Assembly (NCBI GenBank): GCA_019914995.1
Contig: CM034131.1
Coordinates: 7,596,501 to 7,660,500 of the forward strand
Direction of reading: 5' to 3'
Source of the DNA: Acanthochlamys bracteata
Taxonomy: Eukaryota; Streptophyta; Magnoliopsida; Pandanales; Velloziaceae
DNA length: 64,000 bases
The number at the start of each line of letters is the position of its first letter. Within the stretch, counting starts at the first letter, position 1. The notes beneath the pieces are model-generated. The model was not told where the DNA came from. It saw nothing but the letters and a program-made list of their open reading frames with translations, and ran no database searches. Shown here in pieces: positions 25,501-37,379 of the stretch. A program made the translations under genes and the position numbers.

Positions 25501-28500
25501 TCTATATCTTCAGCAGTAGGATTGAAGTTGCATACCAGGAGGCTGTTGCTCTTAAGAGACAAGAGGAGCTAATACGTGAGGAGGAGGCTGCTGGACATGC
25601 TGAGAATGGGTTAAAGGCAAAGCGCAGTACATCTCATAAAGAAAAACGTTCCAAGAAGAAGCAGGTACACATGCATATCTCAGAACTTATGTGCTAATGT
25701 CTGGAAACAATGACGTATTGACGTCTTAGTTCTGGTAGCATCATTGATTGCTATCTTTATTTTCGCTGAGGAAGCCTCTCTAGTTCCTCATGAAGTCTCT
25801 GTATTTTGTGACTGAGGGCACGTTTGGCAACGCGTTCCAGAAAAACAGCTTTTCAACTTTTCATTTCACATTTTTCAATAAATTTTTTACAATATTCTAC
25901 AAAATTTATTTAAAAATTTAGAAAATATAGAATATTCTACATTATAAGACCTTTTTATTGCTTATTTTTATTTTTTTTAGGTCAAAATAGTATAGCTCGT
26001 TTAGCGAAATAGGACAAAAATATCTTCCGTTTCAGAAAAGCACTCTCAAACACTCCTTGAGTGCTGCAGAACACCCTGTTTAACTTGTAGAAGTGCTTAT
26101 GACTTCATTTTTACTGTTAGTAACCTTGATTTTTAAAGTGCAAAGGATGGTGTTCCTCATTTTTATTAAGTTTACCACCTATCCTATCCATACATAAAGG
26201 CATTGTTGTTTTGATTTGAACTCTAGGATTGAGCCAAGGAAATGTGATATTCTTTAGATAATGTTATCTTATATTATTCTTGATTTTTAGTTATATATTT
26301 TGTTGGATTTAATCATGAAATGTTGTCCTCCTTTTTCATTTATTTACAAACTTAGGCTCAGGCGTACAAAATTATAGTCATTATTTCATTTTGCTTATTA
26401 ATGTTTATGATGTTTCAGCTTTAGTTTCTTACCGACAAAGTAATTTCACTCCACAAGATATTGATACATAAAAGGAATTGTTGCTTTTTCATATTTAATT
26501 GTTTTTTTGTTATTATTACGAACTTTTCAGGCTAAAAAGCGTAGTAATCAGAAAAGTAAAGATAGAGCTAAGAATGAGAAGTCTGATCCCGCAGCCATGA
26601 GCGTACATCAGACAGAAGGATCATCAGATGGAAAAAGTATGGAGGACTTTTCTTCAATGGATGCGCTATCAGTGGATAAGATTGATGCCACGGAAGATGT
26701 ATCTGACACTGGTGATGAAGTAGCCGATTCACTTCAGCCAGGAAGAGATTATAGAGATGCAGACGCTCTCAATTGGGACACTGATGCATCAGGAATTTAT
26801 CCAACTGTGGGATCCAGTAGTAATGAGATACTTAATGGGAAAGTAGAGAAAATAAGTACCTCTCCTGTGGATGACAGTTCATCATCATGTTCAACTGACT
26901 CAGTCCCTTCTGTTGCAACGGGGCACTCTACAAAGGAAACTCTATCCCCATAAACATAAGTCACATCTCACCTAAAAGGTATGAAATCTTTTAAAAAATG
27001 TTCTCCTAGCAGCTTTTTCCACTCATTCAACTTTAGGGTTTCCCTAAAGTTTAACAAATCAGCCGAGCCCTAGAGTTGTACAAATCAAAGGCACCCTAAA
27101 GTTGAACATATACCTTAAATTTAACAGTCTCACCCCAAAGTTGAACCTCTTGGGACGCATGTAGCCAAATCCTCTTTGAATTTTTTCTTTTATCCTAGAA
27201 AGAATCGCTGACATGGGATATTGCTCTGCAGAGGGAAAAGTCAGCCGAATAAAGACACTGTTGTACCTACTAAATCAGCTGATATTGGAGGTGACACAGC
27301 GTCTAATGCTGCTACAGGTGTTGATAACTTTAATAATGGCAATGGCATGGCAAAACATGTGAAACTGGATGCTGCCGTTCCTACATTAAAGGATCATATC
27401 AAGTGGCTAAATTCTGCAGCAGAGAAGGTTAACTTTTTTTCTCCCTGAACCAACTTTTGATTTGTGGATAACTAAACAATACACACAAAGTATGGCATGA
27501 TTCTATCTTCAATTTATTTGGTTTTAAAATGGCAACTTCTTGATGACATTTATGCCCATCAGCCCATGCCAATCTCCTGTGTTTCGCTAATCATGCTTTG
27601 GTCTGAAATATGCTGCTTTTTGCAATTTACGGATCTTTGAATGTGATACACTTTAGAATTACTACCTCTTCTCAAGACAATGAAAGGAATATAAAAAAGA
27701 AGAAGATTAGTCTGCAGGTAAATGCAGAAGTGCAATGCATCTAGATCTAACTAAGGTTGTTCATTAGTGTTTTGGTTATTGGTAAGTCTATATTTCTTTT
27801 GAAGAGGAGAGGTATTAGAAGCCTTGTATACCCATTGGTTGAAATGTGGAAGAATGCATGACATTTCTCCATGGATACCCTGCTTGCTTTGTCTGCAACT
27901 GTTTTTGGACTGTGAAAGCAAGGGAAGTCTAAACAAGAAGCTGCTTAGTCTTTTCCTGTAAGAAAATTATTCTGGATAGACATGTTATCTGTATATTCAT
28001 TGCATTGATTAGCTCTTGTAATTTGTTTTGGCATGTTGATTTTCGCGTACGAATTTGATAATGCCCTTGTGCCTTACTATTTGTGCTATAACTGTAGCTG
28101 CCCAATCACTCATCTTGTTGTACTCAATAAAACTTATAGGGCATCTTATGGTTGCCATGATTTGCTAATTGGTGGCTATGTTTATATGCGATAATGAAAT
28201 GCGATATTGTACAAGCTCTGTTTTGGATGTCATGACATTGATAACTATATGGACATATAAGCAGTGCTGGTTAATGCCTTATAGTTGTCTTTTTTGTTTT
28301 GTTTCCATCACTCATTGGCATTTTAAGATATCTTGCATTTTTCATTAACCAGGAAAAAGTTTTGACGCCACAGAAGTCAAATCTAGTTGACTCAGAAAGG
28401 TTGTCCAAGTCAACGACGGCTGAGCCATCTTCTTCCTCATCTTGTCCGGGGAAGAAGCTACCTTCAAATCGCCAGCTGTTAAAGCAATCTTTAGAGAAAA

Positions 28501-29639
28501 CTCATGTTGTTATGCCCAACACTGCATCAATCAAAGTTGAGGCTATTTCAAGCTTTGAGATCCCATCAAGTAACATAATGCAAGTTCAGAAGTTGATCCG
28601 GTCCTCAAGTAGATCAGTTCCAACACTATCTACTTCTAAATCTGAAGTCCAGAAGCAAGTTTCTCCATCGAAAGGCACTGTAGGGCCTCATGTAAGTTCG
28701 GTGTCAAGGCCATTAAGTGCACCTCTTATCCCAGGTCCAAGGGCTACCACACCCAGTGTTTCTACACCTCATCCTGTGCCTCTATCACGCTCTGTGAGTG
28801 CTGCTGGTCGATTGGGCACTGAGCCCTCTGCCTCTTCCCAGAGTTACATTCCACAATCCTACCTCAATGCCATTATGGGAAAGAAATCTATGAGTGCGAG
28901 CCCTTCTGGTAACCATCAAATGCTGAGTTTTTCTAATGAATACCCTTGCTCATCTGCCTCTGGAATTTCTGCACATGGGCTTCCACCATACTCTGGGAGG
29001 ATAGATCCAAAGTCCTCAAAATCAGGTTTTCCAGTTGGGCCAGTTGCAGCGGGAGCATTACTTCAAAGCCTGCACCACCAGAGAGATGATTCCTCTAGTA
29101 TTTTGAGGACTGCGGATAAGGTTACACGACTCTCCTTACATGGTGAATCACAAACGATTAGGCAGTCACAAGAAGTTCCTTTGGTTCCCCCTCATCCTGC
29201 ATATGGGGCTGCCCCAGAGGAATTTCCTCATCTTGATATCATTAATGAGTTGCTTGAGGAGGAGCAAAACATAGGCATAGCTGCACATAGCCACCAATTG
29301 TACAATCTGCATCAATCCATGAGCCAGGACTACACATTCCCTTCTCATTCACCAATCGGTGAGGTTTGCTCTTTGGGAAGTAGCTCATCAAGGTTCAGTC
29401 GTGAGCTATACTATGATGATAATTTTCAAAACATGTATGGCTCTTCAAGACGAAGGGAAAACAACCATCATTTGCTGGCAGGTAAATACTGGCCATACCA
29501 TACTGATACATCTAACATGGCAATGCTGAACTTGGGGCATCCGAATACCAATGGTTATTCATATCAGGACACAGATTATACAAATATAGCTAGTGGCATG
29601 AATGGGTTTAGTATGTACCCTCCCACCACTGGACCGTGA
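19524..29639 (+). CDS. TRAF1a/b-like (MUSE13/14-type) MATH-domain protein with an apparent frameshift
   Basis: Plant TRAF-like adaptor; the Arabidopsis homologues TRAF1a/b (MUSE14/13) promote turnover of NLR immune receptors with SCF-CPR1 and of ATG6 in autophagy. Exons: 19524-19689, 21268-21379, 22096-22184, 22282-22350, 22450-22579, 23639-23797, 23940-24303, 24740-24852, 25514-25664, 26531-26978, 27232-27427, 28353-29639. The MATH domain covers about residues 60-188 (starts SELYGRFTWKIENFSS). A lysine-rich region (SHKEKRSKKKQ) follows and then a long Ser-rich tail. Exon 10 is 1 nt short: after SVATGHSTK the frame reaches TAA at 26951-26953, whereas the other frame carries the conserved KGNS and SPKRGK and leads in phase into exon 11. 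As read, the product is about 591 residues; without the shift it would be about 1094, near the family length. Exons 11-12 (494 codons) are otherwise open. Confidence 0.85.
25247..25335 (+). other. possible 89-nt alternative exon in the TRAF-like gene
   Basis: Between exons 8 and 9 a segment is bounded by TTTTTGTCAG and G|GTATTC and is open for 29 codons in the phase of exon 8 (RISYNVIENISEVDLS and on). Its length is not a multiple of three, so its inclusion would shift exon 9 and probably end translation. I infer a cassette or poison exon, or a chance open stretch. Confidence 0.35.
25816..26057. mobile_element. MITE-like element in a TRAF-like gene intron
   Basis: A 242-bp AT-rich insert with roughly inverted ends: left gggcacgtttggcaacg, right ctctcaaacactcct (reverse complement aggagtgtttgagag). 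TGA flanks both sides (25813-25815 and 26058-26060). This resembles Tourist/Harbinger-type MITEs, though the ends are diverged. It lies in the intron before exon 10. Confidence 0.45.
27033..27155. repeat. imperfect ccctaaagttgaac repeats
   Basis: In the intron after exon 10 of the TRAF-like gene, at least five diverged copies of a motif near ccctaaagttgaaca occur at 15-35 base spacing, beginning with a short inverted copy (actttaggg tttccctaaagt). This could be a decayed minisatellite or the remains of a transposon end. Confidence 0.55.
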
Positions 29640-31035
29640 ATACATACGAAAATGGTATTCATTCAGGGAAATAATGTATTTCATGTTATCTTGGATGTAG
29701 GGAACATGGGAGGTGCCATGCTGTATCCTTGGGTAAAATAACCTTTTTGTAAAGCATTGTGCATCTTTTCATAGTGCCTCGGATTTTTTTCCATGTGCCT
29801 CACAGGGTACATATTCAAGCAGTTCGTTGCTGTCTGATGGAGCAGCTACTGGTATGGTTAAGAACATAGCCGTGGTGTTTTTTCTCAATAGGTCTCTCTT
29901 ATTCATAATGGGTGATTGGTTATAATGGCATTCCACATACGCAGTCTGTTGCTTCTATTTTCTCAAAGAGATTCCTGACTTATAGTTGTACTTCACAGGG
30001 AAAGATCAGATGGTTCTCTTTTTTCTTGTACAAATGAGAGTGCTTATCAGTTTGTACCACATGAGTTTGACCAGCAAGCAGATTGTCAAGGTAGGACACG
30101 CTTTTACAGAATGCAAGAATATGCAAAATCTAAGCAAGAGTTGTTTTTAGAGTTTAAAAAAAGTAGCTTTAAAAAAATTTATTTTAAAAATCTTTTAAAA
30201 TAATTTTATCTTAAAAAATAAAAATTATATGTTTAAAAACTCTATGATATATATCTATATATTCTAAATTAAAAAATATTTAAAATACTGTAGAAAATTT
30301 ATTGAAAAATAAAAAAGTTGAAATGACAGCATCTAAGATCTAAGTTTGAACTATGCTAAAATTGATCAATCGACAACTAGGGATATATCCAAACATGTCA
30401 GAATTCTAGTTGATCAGATTTTGTGGAGATGAGCTGAGTGATGTTTCGGACCTATGGGTTGCAAGTGTTGCTCTCGTCTACGTACCTTGTCTGTCTGTAT
30501 GATTACATCAATTATTTATGCAACTATGTGTAAAATAGCAGCTGCTACGTGTGTTTTGGAGCAATGTGAGGTCTCAAATTAAGAGCTGAGAAGAGTTTGG
30601 ATTCACTGTGCAAGAACTATGAAGCTTGAAAATTAGTTATACAAACGCATTGTATTTGTGTTAGAGAAGAAAGTAACAATAGCGTCTTTCTTTTTCCTTG
30701 TTTTGAAGAAACTGACAGAAGCCTCTCTCTCTATATATAAGGGACTTGATCATTGAAATGCTTTTGCAGTGCAGTACGAATCTTGAAACAATTCTCTTGA
30801 ACTATATAATGTTGTGTTGTGTTATGTTACAACAAGAAGTGAGAAAACAAATGAAAGAGAAGCGGTGTGCATTGGGACTTTGCAGTTGTATGAATGTATG
30901 AATATATCTGTTCTTTGAAAAACCATAATATATGAAATGTTGGTTTGATGAAATCAGACATGAGACAGTGTGTCATCACTGAACTTGAACTGATCACTGA
31001 TCAAGGTCAGTAGTGCAACAGTCCAATCCCAGCCA
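29640..31035. other. 3' region of the TRAF-like gene and spacer
   Basis: The frame after the TGA stays open to 29741 and includes a block around 29701-29730. Two further acceptor-bounded segments (about 29807-29850 and 30000-30091) could be 3' UTR exons. From 30130 to 30320 the DNA is extremely AT-rich. No other gene is visible. Confidence 0.45.
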
Positions 31036-31188
31036 TCAGTCCTTCAAAAGGTTTAACCTCAAGGGGTCCTCTTCCACTTCACTCACTGCTCCACTGATGC
31101 TGCCCTGCCTCTTCTGCAGCCTCTGCTCCTGTATCATCTTTAGCTTCCAATGTTTCTTTTTCTCTCTCTCATGACTCACATAGAAAGT
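31036..31188 (-). CDS. short coding-like ORF, unidentified
   Basis: The minus strand is open for about 50 codons, ending at TGA 31038-31036. Composition is strongly coding-like (basic KKKHWKLKMIQEQRLQKRQ followed by acidic SEVEEDPLRLNLL). It has no clear ATG in frame near its 5' end except an internal Met, and no strong acceptor, so it could be a terminal exon whose upstream part is lost or a small peptide. I do not recognise it. The flanking 31190-32000 shows no partner exon. Confidence 0.3.
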   Translation of the reverse strand, partial: TFYVSHEREKKKHWKLKMIQEQRLQKRQGSISGAVSEVEEDPLRLNLLKD

Positions 31189-32343
31189 TCAAAAAACGAA
31201 AACAAAGAAAAAGAAACACTTGGAAGAAAGAGGTGCAAGCAACTGAACTGTGGAAAGGAAAGAATTGATGGAAGGTTTCTCAGTAGATTGGTAAAAATAG
31301 ATAGATGCTCGAGTTAAAAGAAGGAAAGCTTGCATTTTGAATTACATTTTCTTTGCTATATGTAAAGGTATACACGCACATTCAATCAGTCAGTTTAAGT
31401 TAGCAAGGAAGGACAACGTTATTCATTAAACTTTACAAAAGTTTCTAACATTGAAAATACAACTTCTTCAGATAAGCGTTATTCTCTTATTATCATCTTC
31501 AATAGTAGCAGGGTTAGTTCGAGGGTGGTTAAAATAAAAAAGTTATAAACAATTTATTATTTAAAATTTTTTAGAAAACAAATTAAATTTTTATATAAAA
31601 ATAACAAATTATCAAAATTTAAAATTATTTAAAAATACTAATGCCATCCAATCCAGGCCAGCCCATTAACAGCCCAACACATCTGATGATGAATTATGTA
31701 TGTGGTTGTACGGTGATGTTGATTGAGCTATTGAATGATCAATGAATGCATGTATTAAATGGGTCCACTATCTTTTCCCTCCTCTCATTATTAAATTTGA
31801 CTGACTACTTTTTTTCAGTCGCACCCTTACACTAATTCTTTTCTATTCTTTATTTTGTATGAATGCACTTGGGGTTTATAAGATTCTACATAAAGCCCCT
31901 TCATAAATTCGGTCCAACTTCTTCGTATGTTAATTTCCTTCATTGCTTTATATTAAAATAAGAACAAGAAGAAAACAAACCAAAACTGAATGTGGTAACC
32001 TGCGGTGAGATAACGGAAGTGCGAGTGCATGATTGTCTCAGGATAACGCCGCCTGACAATGTTATCGAGGCCAGGCTTTTGCGGTGACCAGACTCCAAAG
32101 AAAGCGACCGCACGAGTGAAGCAGCACTACTTCAAACCCCAACACAAACATAAACACACTCTCTCTCTTCACGCTGTGCACGCAGCAGTCTGGGACTCTG
32201 GCTACTGATGAAGAACTGTGGTTTTTTTTTTGTGGGTATTGATTTGTTTTGTCGTTGCATTGTTATGGGCTGTATAAAGAGAGAGACGATGAAGAGTTAC
32301 TACTAGTGGTAGTAGTAGATTGGGGTTTTTGTTTGTGAAGGTA
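31189..32343. promoter_or_regulatory. GIF1 upstream region and leader
   Basis: AT-rich to about 31960, then a GC-richer leader. Upstream ATGs occur at about 32207 and 32265; the latter opens a 14-codon uORF (MGCIKRETMKSYY) that ends before the main start. CT-rich tract ctctctctc at 32159-32167. A TATA box could not be assigned with certainty. Confidence 0.4.
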
Positions 32344-35300
32344 ATGCAGCAGCAGCAGCACCTGCAGCAACAGCAGCATTCCATGATGGCAGCCTATGCT
32401 TCTCCTAACCAGGTTACCACCGATATCATCCAGCAGGTATATTTCTTTCTGACCATTTGTTTTTCTTTATCTTCTGTTTAGTTTCTGCCTGCTGCTACTG
32501 TTTCATCTTGCTTTTGCTTGTGTGCCGTACGCTTGTTATATGATAAGGTTTCATGGAGTATAGTAACAGACTAACAGGCGGTGTTTCTTCCTCTTTATTT
32601 GCTTTGCTTTGAAAAGCTGGTTTTGTTTCTGGTTCTCTGCTACAGTTTTACTGTTCTGATCATAACTGGGGTTTTTTTTTCAGCAGCTAAGCAGCTTTCA
32701 TCAGTGCTGGTTTCTTCTTTTCTTTTTCTCCTCTTTTGGCTAAAACTTTAAAAAACTAATTTTTTTAATTTCCATACTTTTAATATGAAACTTTTTAAAT
32801 CCTTCTAATCAAAATGTTGTTATTGCTGTTGTTCTTGGGGCTTGTGTTTCTCTCTGTTGTTTTATAGAGATGCTATCTTGGGGACTGTGGTAACACGAGC
32901 TTGCTTCCAAATAAAAATGGCTGCTTTGGAGTTTGCTCCTGAGAATGGCCCTCGTGGGTTTTCAATAGCCTGGCCTCACTGTTGGCCTTATTCTATATAT
33001 ATGGCCTGTTTGCATATGGATTCTTCGATGTTTGATTTCTTATGTTCTTTTTTGGTTTTGTATTCAACACCTTTTTCTTTCTTCTTATCGTTGGTAATCT
33101 TTGGCTGCAAACTGTGTCTCCTTGTTGTTTTTCTTGTTCTTTTCTTTTCTGTTTTGTTTATTTGAGAAAAGTTCGCTCTTGTTTTACTAGCAATTTTCCT
33201 TTTCAGAGGTAGGCGAAAAATGTCATGTATTGCATTTTTGGAATGGACATGCAATTGTTGACTGTTCTTTTTCCCCCTCTACATCACGGAGAAACCTGTT
33301 ATGCATTATATGGCAAATGGTCCTTATTGTATTTAGGAACACAATGCTTCATATCGCATTTGTTTCCATTATCTTGTTTGCATTGATAAGGTTTCCTACA
33401 GATATTTTTCATGCTTTTCAACACCTTTGTCTGAAGCCTAAGATCAAGTAATGACTTGGCAAATGTATAGATTGTATCCTCTAGAAATATCTCGCAAATG
33501 TATATAAGTCTGACGCATGAGACTTAAAAACTAATACAAATTATCTGATAATTAATAACAAAATACTTGGTAATGAAGTTTTTTCCATGTAGTATATATT
33601 GGTAGAATATGCAATTTCTGTGAATGACGTGCTTGTTGCTAATACTCTCTGTAGGATTCGTCGCTCTTCAAGCTGTGTGCTGCAGTTCTTAGCAGTCTTC
33701 TTTTTCTTTCAGTATGCTTGAGTTCAATGAGTAAGGCGCGATACTACTCGTTAAATTAGTTCAAAGATCTGCACAGTACACCATTGGCCATATTTTGGTG
33801 CTACTATAAAATTTAAACCATCTCAATCTTATATTTTTTTTATCTTGATCATGCATCTTACTTTGTTCGAGGTTTTGCATAGAATATAAGACCCAAATCC
33901 TGAGCAGTTTTGGTAGATATATATTTAGTTGACCGTGCAGATTAGCGATATGAAGTCTTCTGTAATGATGCAGTCAGTTTCATTAACAATCTAATGGGAT
34001 GTCTGACTTTGCTCCTTTATCCTTTCAAGGGCTACTAAAATATCTTTGTTCAACGTTAATTTGCTGAGAGACATCGATATTCTCATACAAGGCCAGTTGG
34101 AGCTTGCTTTTACATGAATGAGGAATATGAACATGGATACTCTTTAGTCAATATCAATTGCCTATTGCTTTATTTTAGTGGTGTTTAATTTTCGGTTGCC
34201 CATTGCGTATTGTATTGTGTTTCTCCACAATTCATGTGGTTTCTAAAATATCTAGTTGTCGAAGTTTGTAGAGCTTTGTTATATGAACCAAGGTTGAGGT
34301 GGACAGATTTCATTCTCATACCTTATCAAATTTTATAAATGACAATTAGTTATTCTGCGTCTTGCTGAAAGATTCCTGTAGCTGTAGCAATCTTGTTGAC
34401 GCTCTTTTAGTTCAAGAGTCATGCTTCTGCAACTGAAAGTGTTTATACTTGAAAAGTTGCATCATCATTTCTGATTTAGCTAATTGTATGAAATCTGTTT
34501 TCTTGTTGCAGTATTTGGATGAGAACAAACAACTGATTCTGGCCATCCTTGACAACCAAAATTCTGGGAAAGCTGATGAATGTGCAGAGTAAGTGCAAAC
34601 AAAACTGGATACTGACTGACTGACTTCTAATATACTATAATGAAAAGACAGCTAATTGGGTTGCCGTTAAATGAATAATGCAACATCCGCATTTTTTTTC
34701 TTTCCACTATAATGGAGAAATATGATGAACTTCATAATTTTCATAGTTTTGGTACTTTTCAACCACCGACTTCCCCAACATGTGAGCATAAGTCATAAAG
34801 CCTCATCATGCGGATCAGTAAGGATGTTGGATCTAGTAACTTATTGGAAATTTTCAAATAAGAACATCCATGCTGTTTCTTCTTGACGCTCATCTAACTA
34901 AAGCTATCAATGGTATTTTGTAATTTGATCGTTAACAGGGTTTCTTCTGTGAATCCGAATAGCATTTGGTGAAAACTGGAGCTATGTTCCAGAACTTTAA
35001 AGGCTTTGCCACTTGTGCAGGAATCAAGCGAAGCTTCAGAGAAATCTTATGTATCTTGCTGCTATAGCAGATAGTCAGCCCCAGATGCCCACAATCGCGC
35101 AGGTATTCCCTTTAATTATAATGATATTATTCTTTTCTGTTGTACGTGTTATGTTGCACTTGGTTACATACAGTAGCCAGAATATCGACTTTTGACATTG
35201 ACAGATATAATTTATCATGTTAGTATAGCTCCTCTAGAAACTGTGAAATCGTCAGCTGAATACAATTTATTTACACCACAAAACTTCAGATGCCTTCTTT

Positions 35301-35949
35301 TCCATACAAACCAGAGCAGGACTCATAATTAAAGAAACTAGGGATTGAATGATTTAATGTGTGCTTATTTTATGTCTCTGTGCTCCAGTCATGTTAATAT
35401 TTATACGAACTGGCGAACTGAGGTCGATGTTGTTATCTGCTAGAGAGGTCAAGACCTCTGATCAGATACTCTAGAGAAAGAAGAGATTTGTTTGCAGCAG
35501 ATTCTGTAAACTAACAAGTTAACGTTACTTTTATTTATTCATTTTTCGTACAGTATGGCTCCAGTGCTATGATTCAATCAGGTCCTAGGTATTTGCAACA
35601 TCAGCAAGCACAGCAGATGACAGCACACTCTCTCATGGCAGCCAGATCCTCCATGCTTTACTCGCAATCTCCAGTGACCCCGCTGCAGCAGCAACAAGCA
35701 GCAGCACTGCATGGGCAGCTTGCAATGAGTTCTGGCGGAACTACTAGCTTCAATATTCTTCACGGAGAGTCAAGTGCTATGCAGGCAGGCGGAATATTTC
35801 CTGACTATACACGCAGTGCTGGCAGTGGGAAGCACGACTCTGGAAATCCCGTCTTAATTGATGCCCGTGGTGGCGGCACTTCTGTCGGGCAGAGTGGGAA
35901 CGGAACTGAGTCTTTGTACCTGAAGGGTTCTGAAGATGATGGTAACTAA
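32344..35949 (+). CDS. GIF1: GRF-interacting factor 1 / ANGUSTIFOLIA3-like co-activator, 4 exons
   Basis: SS18/SYT-type transcriptional co-activator that binds the QLQ domain of growth-regulating factors and brings SWI/SNF remodelling to growth genes in leaf and meristem. Exons: 32344-32436, 34512-34588, 35021-35102, 35554-35949, giving 215 residues (Arabidopsis GIF1 has 210). The SNH domain covers about residues 20-84, with YLDENKQLILAILDNQNSGK and NLMYLAAIADSQPQMP. The rest is a Gln- and Gly-rich domain starting after QYGS, with SLMAARSSMLYSQSP, and the tail ends SLYLKGSEDDGN, as in GIF1 rather than GIF2/3. The N-terminus is Gln-rich. The first intron is about 2.1 kb. No disruption. Confidence 0.93.
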
Positions 35950-37379
35950 TCTGGAAGCTTAGAAATTAGGGAGTATTAATGTAGTCAGCAAGCAACATTT
36001 CTGCATAAAGTTTTTACTAGCTTCATCAAATTTGACAGTGGTTTCGGCAATGGTGCTGATGCATTTTGGTATTGTAACTGTCAAAAATATGCTCTTGTAT
36101 GAACATCAGTATATGTAAATTTTTTTATCAGTGGGAACGATGTTTTAAGTCTCATTTTGATCCTTTGCTCGGTCTTCTTGATCTGGAGGAAGATTTCTTT
36201 TTACTTCTCAGATTCAGAAATTTCATCCAAACAAAATTCCATCCAGATAGCTTAAGAAAGGTAAACTATTTTCTCTTCTTTCTTGTTTTTTTTGGGTAGT
36301 CAGGAAAAAAATCACACAAATCACCAAATATCCTATACAAGCTAACAACATAACACTTTGTTATAATGCTAGGCACTCATACTCAACATCAAAAGAGCCT
36401 GATTTTCTCTGAATGAAGAAGTAAACAAAAACTTAGAAGCAAATACAAACTTATGAAGTATGGCATGCCAAGTACAACTGACCAAACATCTATACACAAC
36501 CTGTTGAAACGTTCATATCCTCAACTCTGCAAACCTAGGCTAGCCTTGCACGCAGGAAATTGGCATGAAGTTCAACTGCTCAAAATTTAGCTTCCATATG
36601 TACATTTCCAAGCAAGTACCTGCAAATTACAAAACAAATTATGTCAGCACTAGACACAAACTAAAAGTTGTAATTGAGAAGCGAAAGAAGTCATAGTGTT
36701 CAGTAGACCATCTGAATTTAGATCCAGAAGTGACAGATGGCACCTTTAAATGAAAGTGAAACTGCAGTAAAGTGCAATACTCGACAGGAGAAAAAGTGCA
36801 AAAATATAAGTGTTAAATGGAGGAGCAGGTCAGAAGAATTATCTAACGCATCTTCAATTTAGGAGCTAAGCTACAATGACAAAGCAAGTATCACTAAACA
36901 ACTATCTGTACACAATTCATCAAAATGCATACATTGTATATTTCCATATGGTACCTTTTTTAGGATATCAGAGCATTGAATACTTCTTGGACTAGAATCT
37001 AAGCACTCTACCACACCTCAACAAAGGAACTTATGAGATAAAATACAATTAATCATCTCAAGGTTCGTGGAGCATTTCAATAAGACCAAACTCCATTTTT
37101 TCTGTTTTTCCTTTTTTGAGAACTAAGACTGAATCCCTTCTCTCTCCTTAGAGTTGCACTTGCAAAGTACATTTATCTGCAAAATCTGGAGCATCTAATT
37201 TAAGCAATTGTGTCCAACTAACCACAAAGAAACATACAGCATTCATTCCATAGGCTAGTACAAAAATACAAGTCTTGCCATAGTACTTATAATAAATGGA
37301 ACAAGCATTACAATAACTTTGGAAAATAAATTTACCTGCATTAATAGGCCAAAATGGATTCCGTGAATTTCTTCTACTC
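35950..37379. other. convergent 3' UTR region
   Basis: The 3' UTR of GIF1 (plus) and of the myosin-binding protein gene (minus) meet here. Small ORFs on either strand have no coding character. Nothing else seen. Confidence 0.55.
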
